Source of the DNA: an uncultured Prevotella sp.
Lineage (GTDB): Bacteria; Bacteroidota; Bacteroidia; Bacteroidales; Bacteroidaceae
Assembly (NCBI GenBank): GCA_900555035.1
Contig: USJX01000054.1
Span: forward strand, 1-19,273
DNA: 19,273 bases
Reading direction: 5' to 3'
Within the stretch, counting starts at the first letter, position 1. Each line of letters begins with the position of its first letter. Position numbers and translations under genes: made by a program. The notes beneath the pieces are model-generated. The model had not been told where the DNA came from. It made no database searches and saw only the letters and a program-made list of their open reading frames with translations. Below, piece after piece: positions 7,009-13,963 of the stretch.

Positions 7009-8709
7009 ATCAAGCTTCCGAAATTCAAGTATTCTGCCAAGATGCTGCTGGTGTGGCTCTGGGTGGTATGGAAGGGCAACCGCCTGCAGGCTGTCCTCAA
7101 TGCTGCTATGGGCTTACTTTCGGTGGGCGTGAGCCTGGCGCAGGTATGGGCGGTGAAGCGTGCTATTGATGTTGCCTCCCATTCCGTAGAGGGCAATGTC
7201 TATTGGGCGGTGGGCTTGATGGGATTGCTGATTCTCTGCGACTTCGCCTTGAGCGTAGGAAGCATCTGGATTCGCAACGTGTTGGGCATCAGGGCGCAAA
7301 ACCGCATGCAGCAGCGCATGCTCAATCGCATCCTGCGTTCCGAGTGGCACGGCAGGGAGAAGATGCATTCGGGCGATGTGCTCAACCGCCTGGAGAACGA
7401 TGTGAACAAGGTGGTTGATTTCCTTACGGAAACATTGCCCAACACCCTGGGTGTGCTGGCGATGTTCCTCGGTGCCTTCTTCTATCTCTTCTCCATGGAT
7501 AAGATGCTGTCCGTCGTCATCGTCATCATGATTCCTATCTTCCTGGCATTCAGCAAAATCTATATGAACAAGATGCGATACCTCACCCGCTTGGTGCGCG
7601 ATTCCGACAGTCAGGTACAGAGTGTCTTGCAGGAAACCATCCAGCATCGCATGCTCGTGAAGACCTTGCAGGCGGAGGAGCCGATGGTGGAGAAACTGGA
7701 GGAAACCCAGCGCCGGTTGCGGGGCAATGTGATGATGCGTACCAAGTCCAATGTGTTGAGTAATTTCTTCTTGAACTTCGGCTTTGCCCTGGGCTATCTT
7801 GTAGCCTTCCTCTGGGCAGCCTTGCGCATGGGAGCAGGCACCCTTACCTTTGGTGGCATGACCGCCTTTCTGCAATTGGTAAACAAGATACAGACGCCGG
7901 CACGTAATCTTACCAAACTGGCACCTGCCTTCGTGGGCGTGTTTACTGCTGCCGAGCGATTGATGGAATTGGAAGAGAATCCGCTGGAAGAGCAGGGTGA
8001 ACCTCTCCAGATGTCGGCGCCTTGTGGCATCCGTCTCGATGATATTTCCTATGCCTACGATAAGGATGAACTTTCGGATAGCCAGCGCCAGCAGGTGCGC
8101 AACATCATCCATCATCTCAGTTTCGATTTCCGTCCGGGTTCGTGTACGGCGATATTGGGAGAAACGGGTTCGGGAAAGACTACGCTGATTCGTCTGATTC
8201 TTGCCTTGCTCCATCCGCAGGAAGGAAAGGTGACTATATATAATAAGGTGGGAGATGAAATCAGGAATCAGGCAGAGCTTTCGCCTTTGCATCGTTGCAA
8301 CTTCGTGTATGTGCCGCAGGGCAACACGCTGATGAGCGGTACCATCCGTGATAATCTGCGATTGGGCAAGATTGGTGCCACCGACGAGGAGATGCGGGCA
8401 GCGTTGCATCAGAGTTGTGCCGACTTCGTTTTTGATTTGCCAGATGGACTCGATACCCTGTGTAGCGAACAGGGTGGCGGATTGAGTGAGGGACAGGCGC
8501 AGCGCATCGCCATTGCCCGGAGTCTTCTGCGTAATCGCAGCATCATGCTCTTCGATGAGGCTACCAGTGCGCTCGATCCGGAAACCGAGCGTCAGCTTCT
8601 TCAGAATATCCTTTCATCGCATGATAAGACCATCATCTTCATCACCCATCGTCCCGCCGTGATAGAATATTGCGACCAGACATTGAAGATTAAGCGAAAT
8701 GTGGATTAA
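6997..8709 (+). CDS. ABC exporter, fused membrane and ATPase domains
   Basis: This is a half-transporter of the ABCB/MsbA type, expected to work as a dimer in the inner membrane; the substrate is unknown. The membrane domain covers about 20-320 with segments near 33-52, 69-92, 150-167, 170-187 and 257-278. The nucleotide-binding domain has Walker A GETGSGKT at 388-395, Q-loop Gln441, signature LSEGQ at 496-500, Walker B IMLFDE at 516-521 with Glu521, D-loop SALD, and switch His551. All are intact, so transport is plausible. The insertion DKDELSDSQRQQ near 355-366 between the first strand and Walker A is longer than usual. The start is uncertain: ATG 6997 lies within a dispersed repeat, and ATG 7042 (residue 16, before LLVWLWVVWKG) would fit the family N-terminus equally well. 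Confidence 0.93.
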   Translation: MFKVIKLPKFKYSAKMLLVWLWVVWKGNRLQAVLNAAMGLLSVGVSLAQVWAVKRAIDVASHSVEGNVYWAVGLMGLLILCDFALSVGSIWIRNVLGIRAQNRMQQRMLNRILRSEWHGREKMHSGDVLNRLENDVNKVVDFLTETLPNTLGVLAMFLGAFFYLFSMDKMLSVVIVIMIPIFLAFSKIYMNKMRYLTRLVRDSDSQVQSVLQETIQHRMLVKTLQAEEPMVEKLEETQRRLRGNVMMRTKSNVLSNFFLNFGFALGYLVAFLWAALRMGAGTLTFGGMTAFLQLVNKIQTPARNLTKLAPAFVGVFTAAERLMELEENPLEEQGEPLQMSAPCGIRLDDISYAYDKDELSDSQRQQVRNIIHHLSFDFRPGSCTAILGETGSGKTTLIRLILALLHPQEGKVTIYNKVGDEIRNQAELSPLHRCNFVYVPQGNTLMSGTIRDNLRLGKIGATDEEMRAALHQSCADFVFDLPDGLDTLCSEQGGGLSEGQAQRIAIARSLLRNRSIMLFDEATSALDPETERQLLQNILSSHDKTIIFITHRPAVIEYCDQTLKIKRNVD

Positions 8710-8740
8710 GTCTGTGGATAAAGATATGATAAAATACAAA

Positions 8741-8774
8741 TAGGTGTATTCCGATTCTTCTCGGAATACACCTA
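8741..8774. terminator. Strong bidirectional terminator hairpin
   Basis: Fourteen base pairs match perfectly (8741-8754 TAGGTGTATTCCGA with 8761-8774) around the loop TTCTTC, with partial extension to ATACAAA/TTTTGTAT. It lies between the convergent exporter gene (ends 8709) and amylase gene (ends 8807) and is followed by a T-run on the plus strand. Confidence 0.9.
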
Positions 8775-8806
8775 TTTTGTATCTATCTGATTTTATTTCT
8801 TTTATC

Positions 8807-10831
8807 TTATTTGATCACCTGCTTCTTGCCCTGATGAATGTAGATGCCAGCCTGTGATGGCTTCTTTGTCATCTTCATACCGCTCAGGGTGTACCAGGAT
8901 GGGTCGTTCTGGGCGTTGTTGTCGATGATAGGATGGCTGATGCCGGTAGATGGCATGTCGGCTGTAACATCCTTAATCTTATACTTCGCACCATTCTTCT
9001 CGTTCTGAATCTCCAGGTAAGTATCCTTATTTATATTTGCAAAATCTACGGTCTGTGGAGAACCTGTGCCTGTGCTGAATACGAAGGAAACCATGTAGCT
9101 TTTGCTCTTGATCTTGTAAGTCTGGTAGAACCACTTCTTTCCCTCAATCTCCTTGCTCTGGGTAACCTTGTCGCCAGGCCATTTACCCGAAGCGGTCAGG
9201 TTCTCGTTAGGACTGTCGCACCATGCCCAGAAGTTGAAACCGCTGGTCCAGCCCACCTGGTCGGCATTGGCATAAACGGTAATATCGTATGGCTCGAAGG
9301 CTGCAGGCTTTTCTACCTTGTAAGTACGGGTCAGCACGCCGCTCACAACGCCATCTATCAGCAAGCCCACTTTCAGGGTTGTCTCGCCGAAAGGAATCTC
9401 CAGTTCTTCGCCGCTTTTTGCCTTCTTGCTGCTGGCTGTAGGTTCGGTGCCGTCGGTGGTGTAAACCAGCTGCGCATTATCCTCGTTGCTTACTGCCACG
9501 AGCTTTGCCTTCATCACGCCTTCGTAATCACCCGAAGCCAAATCAACCCAAGCCACGTTTGCCTTCTTAGGCATGAAGTAGCGGTAGTGGTAGCCGTTCA
9601 GAAGTTCGGCGTATGAATTAGGCGCAGCAAACTTGTTGGCGTTAGGCCCCACGATGGCGATGAGCGAAGCCTTCGTGCCTACGGTCATGATGCCGTTGTA
9701 GCCATTGCCTTTGTAGGCATTGAAGGTGGTATTGCTGGTGTTGGTGATGCCAGCCAGCTGGCGTGCGTTGATCATTGCCTTGATATCCTGCTTGCAGTCA
9801 ATCCAGTGCTTGTAGAATACGCATGGGGTTCCGCACGAAGCCAGAATGTAGGCATTGGCAGCCAGGGTATCCTTGCGGATAGGGTCCTGCTGTTCGCCGG
9901 CTGAGCGATATTCCGTATCGTGATTCTCCACGAAGGTAACGGCATACTGCTTGTAAGCTGGGTCGTTAGCCAAGCCATCGGTCTTTACGGTTGACCAGTT
10001 GGCTTTGATGGCATCGCGCACCACGTAGCGGATAGGGAAGTCGAAGGCAGCACTTGTTATCTGGTCATTCACCTTGGTGGCGTTGAGCCAGTTCTTGACT
10101 ACAGATACATTTCCATCCCAATATTCTCCTACGGAATAAGTAGGTTTGGTAGCATCGTTGTAGATGCCCGTGTATTTGCCGCTGTATCCCTTCACCATGT
10201 CGTAACGGAATCCGGCGTAGCCGAAGTCATTGAGGAGCATGTCGAGATAAGCCTTTACGATGGTTTGCACGTTCTGGCTGCTGTGGTCAAGGTCGCGCAT
10301 GCCGCCCCAGTCTTCGCCGGTATCGTAAATGCTGCTGAGCTTGTAGCCGTTTTCGTCAGCCCATTCCTTGGTTTTGCCTCCGTCATCGTTGGCGCAGATG
10401 TCGGTGGATTTCATCTCGTAAGTTACACCCTTGTAGGTTTCCACAGGGAAATCCACCCAGTTGGATACATTTTTGCGATGGTTGATAACCACGTCGGCGA
10501 TGGTTCCGATGCCGTTGGATTTAAAAGTTTGGATGAGGCTGCGGAGTTCCTTTTCGTTTCCGAAAGAGCTGTTGTAGTTGGTAAACCAGTAGAGGTCGTC
10601 GTAACCCATTGATTTATCTCCGCCACAGTTGGCGCTCTGCGGAATCCATACGAGGTTGAAATACTTACTCAGTTCAGGAGCCTGTGCTTCGAGGTTAGTC
10701 CATTTTGAGTCGAAGTAGGAATCCCAGTAAAATCCCTGGAGCATCACGCCGCTATAGTTGGCTGGCCAACCCTGTGCGAACATATTTACGCTTGCCAATA
10801 CGGCTGCAAGAGTAGTGAATATTTTCTTCAT
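8807..10831 (-). CDS. Secreted GH13 alpha-amylase with CBM26-like starch-binding module
   Basis: The enzyme cleaves alpha-1,4 glucan links in starch outside the cytoplasm. Residues 1-19 are a signal peptide (MKKIFTTLAAVLASVNMFA-Q). The GH13 barrel covers about 27-420 with conserved region I DVVINH at 113-118, nucleophile Asp211 in FRYDMVKG, acid/base Glu236 in VGEYWDG, and NHD at 303-305, so it appears catalytically competent. About 440-505 resembles a chitobiase-type beta-sandwich (YTTDGTEPTASSKKA). About 515-610 looks like CBM26 (FNFWAWCDSPNEN and WPGD). The tail WYTLSGMKMTKK...AGIYIHQGKKQVIK is the C-terminal motif common on secreted Prevotella proteins and resembles a type IX sorting signal; export by that system is an inference. 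The gene stands alone, ends at the terminator 8741-8774, and is probably carbohydrate-regulated. Confidence 0.95.
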   Translation of the reverse strand: MKKIFTTLAAVLASVNMFAQGWPANYSGVMLQGFYWDSYFDSKWTNLEAQAPELSKYFNLVWIPQSANCGGDKSMGYDDLYWFTNYNSSFGNEKELRSLIQTFKSNGIGTIADVVINHRKNVSNWVDFPVETYKGVTYEMKSTDICANDDGGKTKEWADENGYKLSSIYDTGEDWGGMRDLDHSSQNVQTIVKAYLDMLLNDFGYAGFRYDMVKGYSGKYTGIYNDATKPTYSVGEYWDGNVSVVKNWLNATKVNDQITSAAFDFPIRYVVRDAIKANWSTVKTDGLANDPAYKQYAVTFVENHDTEYRSAGEQQDPIRKDTLAANAYILASCGTPCVFYKHWIDCKQDIKAMINARQLAGITNTSNTTFNAYKGNGYNGIMTVGTKASLIAIVGPNANKFAAPNSYAELLNGYHYRYFMPKKANVAWVDLASGDYEGVMKAKLVAVSNEDNAQLVYTTDGTEPTASSKKAKSGEELEIPFGETTLKVGLLIDGVVSGVLTRTYKVEKPAAFEPYDITVYANADQVGWTSGFNFWAWCDSPNENLTASGKWPGDKVTQSKEIEGKKWFYQTYKIKSKSYMVSFVFSTGTGSPQTVDFANINKDTYLEIQNEKNGAKYKIKDVTADMPSTGISHPIIDNNAQNDPSWYTLSGMKMTKKPSQAGIYIHQGKKQVIK

Positions 10832-10899
10832 AATTCAAGAGTTAGTTGTTTCATTTATTTTGTTCATGGGGTAGTAGTTTAGCCATTCGTTCGGCTTTC

Positions 10900-10919
10900 C
10901 TTTGCCCGTTGCAAAGTTA
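10900..10919 (-). promoter_or_regulatory. Amylase -7 box within an inverted repeat
   Basis: TAACTTTG on the minus strand (10919-10912) is an exact TAnnTTTG box 80 bp before the amylase start. No good -33 element is spaced 19-21 bp upstream, suggesting dependence on an activator. The box overlaps an inverted repeat, CTTTGC (10900-10905) and GCAAAG (10911-10916) with a 5-bp spacer, which could bind a regulator. Confidence 0.55.
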
Positions 10920-10974
10920 CGATTTAATCCAATAGGTATGCGTAAATAAGCAGTAAATCAATCAAATGATTTGC

Positions 10975-10986
10975 GCAATCGTTTGC
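10975..10986. promoter_or_regulatory. LacI/GalR-like operator candidate upstream of amylase
   Basis: GCAATCGTTTGC is a 12-bp palindrome with one mismatch and a central CG, the layout of LacI/PurR-family operators. It lies 56 bp upstream of the amylase -7 box, in the 319-bp gap (10832-11150) between amylase and the ATPase gene. Apart from this site and the inverted repeat at 10900-10916, that gap holds only AT-rich sequence and repeated TTGCGTAA (11078-11098). I see no gene and no clear ATPase promoter in it. Confidence 0.4.
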
Positions 10987-11150
10987 ATTTTTGCTTTCAT
11001 TGTCTACGCATCAGATGCGGCTTTAGGAGATAATTATTATTAAAAAACTAGAAAACATTTGGCTATCTCGTTTTTTATTGCGTAATTTGCGTTGCGTAAA
11101 AAGCGCAATGGCTGTAAGTGTAACGAAAATAATAAGATTAAAGCAATAAT

Positions 11151-12287
11151 ATGGCAACATTGAACAATCCTTTTGTAGTATATGGTTATAAGGGCGCCGA
11201 ATATTTCTGCGACCGCCAGAAAGAAACCGAGAAGATGATTTCTACGCTGCATAACGAGCGTAATATCACGCTTGTCGCTCCTCGCCGTATGGGCAAGACG
11301 GGATTGATACATCATGTCTTCCATCAGATGGAGGAGCAATATGAAGGGGTGAAGTGTTTTTATCTCGACATCTTTGCCACCAAGAACCTGGAGCAGATGG
11401 TGCAACTGATGGCTTCTGAAATCATCGGAAAACTGGATACGGTTTCACAATCTGCTCTCCGAAAGGTACAGGAGTTCTTCAGCAGTTGGCGACCTACCTT
11501 GACGATAGATGAATTAACCGGTATTCCAACCTTTTCTTTGGATTTGAAGCCGAGCGAGGGAAGGGAGAGTTTGAAGCGAATCTTCGAGTATTTGAAGCAG
11601 TCGGGAAAGCGATGCTATATCGCTATTGATGAGTTTCAGCAGATATTAAGTTATCCGGAGGATGGGGTAGAGGCGATGATTCGTTCTTATATCCAGTTCT
11701 TGCCGAATGTGTATTTCGTGTTTTCGGGCAGTCAGCAGCACATGATGCAGGAGATGTTCCTTTCGGCAAATCGTCCATTCTTCCAGAGTTCGCTGGTGTT
11801 GTCTTTGCCCTGCATCGAAGAGCCGGTGTATCGGGAGTTTGCCAATCGCCTGTTGTCATCCCAGCATAGGGTGATAGACGAATCCGTCTTTTCTTATATT
11901 TATCAGCAGTCGGACAGTGTAACCTGGTATGTGCAGGCGATATTGCATGGCATTTACGAGCATGGTTCTTCCGGGATAACGAAGTTGTTGGTGGACGAGG
12001 TGATTCAGGAATTGATAGAGGAGCAGGCGATGGCTTATCAGAACTATTGTGCCTGGCTTACGGAGAACCAGCAGATGCTGTTGCTGGCGATAGCTAGTGA
12101 GAGCCTGGTATCTTCGCCTTTGAGTCAGCAGTTTATCAGCACCCACCATCTTCCAGCCACAAGCAGCGTGAAGACGGCATTAAAGGCATTGGTGGATAAG
12201 CAGCTGGTTAGCAAGACCCCAAAAGGGTATTTGGTAAGTGACCGCTTCTTTGCGAAGTGGCTGGTGAGAGGGGGAATCTCATCATAG
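11151..12287 (+). CDS. AAA ATPase of the archaeal-type (PF01637-like) family
   Basis: This is a P-loop ATPase of the STAND-related group that is abundant and poorly understood in Bacteroidetes; its biological role is unknown. The N-terminal NPFVVYGYKGAEYFCDRQKE (6-25) is the typical family start. Walker A is APRRMGKTG at 43-51, Walker B CYIAIDEFQQI at 155-165 with Asp160-Glu161, and sensor-like FSGSQQHMM at 191-199. About 225-290 form the helical lid and about 300-372 a winged helix (LLAIAS...SVKTALKALVDKQLVSKTPKGYLVSDRFFAKWL). The 378-residue length is normal for the family and the gene appears intact. It has no same-strand partner and lies at the border between the housekeeping region and the repeat-rich island. 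Confidence 0.88.
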   Translation: MATLNNPFVVYGYKGAEYFCDRQKETEKMISTLHNERNITLVAPRRMGKTGLIHHVFHQMEEQYEGVKCFYLDIFATKNLEQMVQLMASEIIGKLDTVSQSALRKVQEFFSSWRPTLTIDELTGIPTFSLDLKPSEGRESLKRIFEYLKQSGKRCYIAIDEFQQILSYPEDGVEAMIRSYIQFLPNVYFVFSGSQQHMMQEMFLSANRPFFQSSLVLSLPCIEEPVYREFANRLLSSQHRVIDESVFSYIYQQSDSVTWYVQAILHGIYEHGSSGITKLLVDEVIQELIEEQAMAYQNYCAWLTENQQMLLLAIASESLVSSPLSQQFISTHHLPATSSVKTALKALVDKQLVSKTPKGYLVSDRFFAKWLVRGGISS

Positions 12288-12393
12288 ACCTTCCATCATT
12301 CTGCCGGCATATATTATGCTATGTAAATAATATTCCGGTAAAAGACAATCAAGAAGAAACTCCCGTAAAATGGGGAAAGTAGAGGTTGAATAT

Positions 12394-12459
12394 TTTCCCT
12401 TAAGGATATTTATTCTTTTCCTTAAGGGAAATAAAATCTTTCCTTAAGAGATATTTTCA
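12394..12459. repeat. Three 22-bp tandem units, each centred on a CTTAAG palindrome
   Basis: CTTAAG cores start at 12399, 12421 and 12443, exactly 22 bp apart. Units 1 and 2 also form a perfect 13-bp inverted repeat (TTTCCCTTAAGGA at 12394-12406 against 12419-12431), and units 1 and 3 share GATATTT. The array lies in the 178-bp gap between the convergent ATPase gene and Rpn fragment. It may serve as a terminator or as a multi-site protein target. The rest of the gap contains only an imperfect CCGG-bounded hairpin (12304-12338). Confidence 0.9.
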
Positions 12460-12465
12460 CTGTAT

Positions 12466-12819
12466 TTAACTTGTAAAGCTATTTTGTTCCTTCAATTTTT
12501 GGATTTCCTTCAGCGGAAGCTCGGTGACAGTTGATACTTGCTCATCTGAAAGGCCCATTGATAGAAGGCGGTGAGCTGTGGCTAGCTTTTCTTTTTCCAT
12601 ACCTTTCGCCATACCTATTTCCATACCTTTCGCCATTCCTTTTTCCATACCTCTCTTCTCATCAAACTTTCTGGTGGCATATATATCACGCATATTCTTG
12701 ATGTCCTCGTCATAAAGCTCAAGTTCCTCGCGGGAGAGCTTTCGGAGGTCGCCTATCTCTGCCAACTTGCGGAAGACTGGATACTTCTCGCTGAATGGCA
12801 TCTGTTCAAACATGTTCAT
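12466..12819 (-). CDS. Stand-alone C-terminal domain of an Rpn-family nuclease
   Basis: The 117-residue product matches residues 184-291 of the full-length Rpn protein at 16193-17077 almost perfectly but lacks the entire PD-(D/E)XK nuclease domain. It holds the helical segment MFEQMPFSEKYPVFRKL, the period-8 hinge KGMAKGMEIGMAKGMEKEK and the terminal helix pair (TAHRLLSMGLSDEQVSTVTELPLKEIQKL), then a divergent tail EQNSFTS. The ATG at 12819 has AGGAGG seven bases upstream, an ideal Shine-Dalgarno rarely seen in Bacteroidetes, so translation is likely. It follows the ORF6N gene by 25 bp. It could be a dead duplicate. Alternatively, since E. coli rpnA makes an inhibitory C-terminal product from an internal start, it could be a separate antitoxin-like gene. 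Confidence 0.7.
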   Translation of the reverse strand: MNMFEQMPFSEKYPVFRKLAEIGDLRKLSREELELYDEDIKNMRDIYATRKFDEKRGMEKGMAKGMEIGMAKGMEKEKLATAHRLLSMGLSDEQVSTVTELPLKEIQKLKEQNSFTS

Positions 12820-12825
12820 ATTCTT
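12500..12825. repeat. 326-bp duplication, copy 1 (partner 16212-16537)
   Basis: This segment and 16212-16537 are identical in direct orientation except for two C/T differences (at 12514 and near 12804), 99.4% identity. The offset is a constant 3712 bp with no gaps. Identity stops abruptly at both ends, just inside the 3' end of the Rpn reading frame and at the AAGAAT before the ATG. Confidence 0.97.
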
Positions 12826-12826
12826 T

Positions 12827-12832
12827 CCTCCT
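12827..12832 (-). promoter_or_regulatory. Strong Shine-Dalgarno at the duplication breakpoint
   Basis: AGGAGG on the minus strand is seven bases from the ATG at 12819. The duplicated sequence ends at 12825, so the ribosome-binding site comes from the recipient locus, just past the ORF6N stop codon, and has been joined to the Rpn C-terminal segment. Confidence 0.75.
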
Positions 12833-12844
12833 TTTTATATTGTT

Positions 12845-13405
12845 TTATTCTTTGGATTCTCTTGTGGTTTCTATAGAAAATTTCAGCACTCCTAAATTTA
12901 CCCCAAAAGTCAATCTGCGCATTTTTAATGGCAGCTTATCTGCGAAGACTTCGTTCATGGCAGCTTGTATCTTACCTTCTGTTGCTTTGTCTGGTAAAAT
13001 ACCATGCTCCTTTGCATCTTCATTCACCTTATCTATAGTTCTTGCCAATTTGCGAAGTTGAGTGAAAGTATCAATGATGGCAATAGTTGTACTGATGGCT
13101 AAATCACCTTTCAGAATAGTGGCAAGCATATAAAGTCCTTGCTCGGTAAAAGCATGTGGAGCAACAGTGGAATGCTTGAGTTTATTGAACCGATCAAAAT
13201 TTTTGATCAGTTCATCTTTCTCGCTGCCATTCAACTCAATAACATAACCTGGAGGAAACTTTTTAGGGTTGTTCCTTAGTGCTTGGTTGATTTCTCTGGT
13301 TTCTACTCCATATAATTCAGCAACATCTCTGTCAAGGATAACTTGCGTATCCCTGATGATAATGATTTTACTTTCTGTTTTTACAATATCTTCTTGATGT
13401 CCCAT
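12845..13405 (-). CDS. ORF6N domain protein (KilA-N/phage-antirepressor-like)
   Basis: ORF6N is a DNA-binding domain common in phages and in Bacteroidetes accessory regions; a regulatory or anti-phage role is possible but unknown. The ORF6N domain spans about 8-100 (SKIIIIRDTQVILDRDVAELYGVETREINQ, NPKKFPPGYVIEL, then HAFTEQGLYMLATILKG). A helical region (DTFTQLRKLARTIDKVNEDA) and a basic beta-rich tail follow. The ATG at 13405 is preferred: the frame extends to a TTG at 13435, but that codon lies inside the -7 promoter box. With this start the protein has 186 residues. It has promoter copy A 27 bp upstream, and the Rpn C-terminal ORF follows 25 bp downstream, probably on the same transcript. 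Confidence 0.85.
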   Translation of the reverse strand: MGHQEDIVKTESKIIIIRDTQVILDRDVAELYGVETREINQALRNNPKKFPPGYVIELNGSEKDELIKNFDRFNKLKHSTVAPHAFTEQGLYMLATILKGDLAISTTIAIIDTFTQLRKLARTIDKVNEDAKEHGILPDKATEGKIQAAMNEVFADKLPLKMRRLTFGVNLGVLKFSIETTRESKE

Positions 13406-13432
13406 AATTTCTTTTTTATAGCTTTTCTTCTG

Positions 13433-13463
13433 CAAAGATACGACTTTTCCTCATAACTTCCAA
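13433..13463 (-). promoter_or_regulatory. Island promoter copy A (ORF6N gene)
   Basis: TATCTTTG (13440-13433) is an exact -7 box with TTG 20 bp upstream on the minus strand. The block from TTGGAAGTTA to CTTTGC matches promoter copy B at 29 of 32 positions, and copies C and D upstream of rpn and higB are related. Confidence 0.7.
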
Positions 13464-13511
13464 GGTTTTAGGGAAAAAATACTTGAAAAGGGGCAGGAGA
13501 AAGAAAAAATA

Positions 13512-13537
13512 GGCGACTCCCGGAATTGAGAGCCGCC
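13512..13537 (-). terminator. Island terminator hairpin T1
   Basis: Arms 13512-13521 and 13528-13537 form a GGCGGCTC-type stem with two mismatches, followed on the minus strand by a T-rich tract. It is a diverged copy of T2 (13897-13923) and lies directly after the YhcG remnant. Confidence 0.65.
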
Positions 13538-13540
13538 CAT

Positions 13541-13871
13541 TGAATGTTATTACATTATTTTTCAATTGCGCAATCATTGATTGCGTAATTGGGATATTTC
13601 CAACTTTAACCATTGTCAGCTCCTTGTTATACTCATTATAGAACTGCATCATGCACTGCATGTTTCTTACGGAGAATCCTTTCCTTTCAGGATACTCATT
13701 CTTAAGATCTACAGCTAGGCGCTGTAGAGTCTTCTTGCCCCAACCATCAGCCTCTTGGCTTTTGGTAAGCATTTCACCGATGTCCCAATTCATACGGAGC
13801 AACTCCTCGTTTGCTGCGTACATGGCTTTTTGTTGGGCAAAAGAAACACGATGCTTGATTTGTCTCAACAA
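13541..13871 (-). pseudogene. YhcG/DUF1016 N-terminal domain remnant
   Basis: About 110 residues match the N-terminal DUF1016 region of YhcG-type PD-(D/E)XK nucleases (NEELLRMNWDIGEML, then GWGKKTLQRLAVDLKNEYPERKGFSVRNMQCMMQFY read in two parts). Normal proteins have over 300 residues with a C-terminal nuclease domain, which is absent here. The 5' end abuts terminator T2 with no start other than TTG (13871), and the 3' end runs into terminator T1, so both termini are lost. The apparent reading frame continues through T1 and into the ORF6N promoter, encoding a meaningless hydrophobic tail. Part of a restriction or defence locus is the likely origin. Confidence 0.85.
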
Positions 13872-13896
13872 AGAAGGATAACGATAAAGAAAAAAA

Positions 13897-13923
13897 GGCG
13901 GCTCTCGGATTGGGAGAGCCGCC
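13897..13923 (-). terminator. Island terminator hairpin T2
   Basis: A perfect 10-bp GC-rich stem (GGCGGCTCTC at 13897-13906, GAGAGCCGCC at 13914-13923) has a 7-base loop. On the minus strand it is followed by TTTTTTTCTTT, an intrinsic terminator for the AlbA_2 gene ending at 13964. It shares flanking ATTCAAT and the stem sequence with T1 and half-copy T3. Confidence 0.85.
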
Positions 13924-13963
13924 TATTGAATATTGTTGTTTTGATGATGAGACGAAGGATTAT

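Noticed and set aside
7114..8409. A 431-codon open frame on the minus strand
   Set aside because: It is antisense to the intact ABC exporter gene; its protein is rich in His, Gln and Arg with no recognisable domain, which is typical of a codon-usage shadow.
12394..12459. CRISPR array from the 22-bp periodic repeat
   Set aside because: The units are contiguous with no spacers, only three copies exist, and no cas gene is near.
13406..13435. N-terminal extension of the ORF6N protein from a TTG start
   Set aside because: The TTG is part of the -7 box TATCTTTG, so it would be upstream of the transcript start.
13416..13541. Hydrophobic C-terminus of the YhcG reading frame as a membrane segment
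   Set aside because: It is translation of terminator T1 and promoter A, not native protein.
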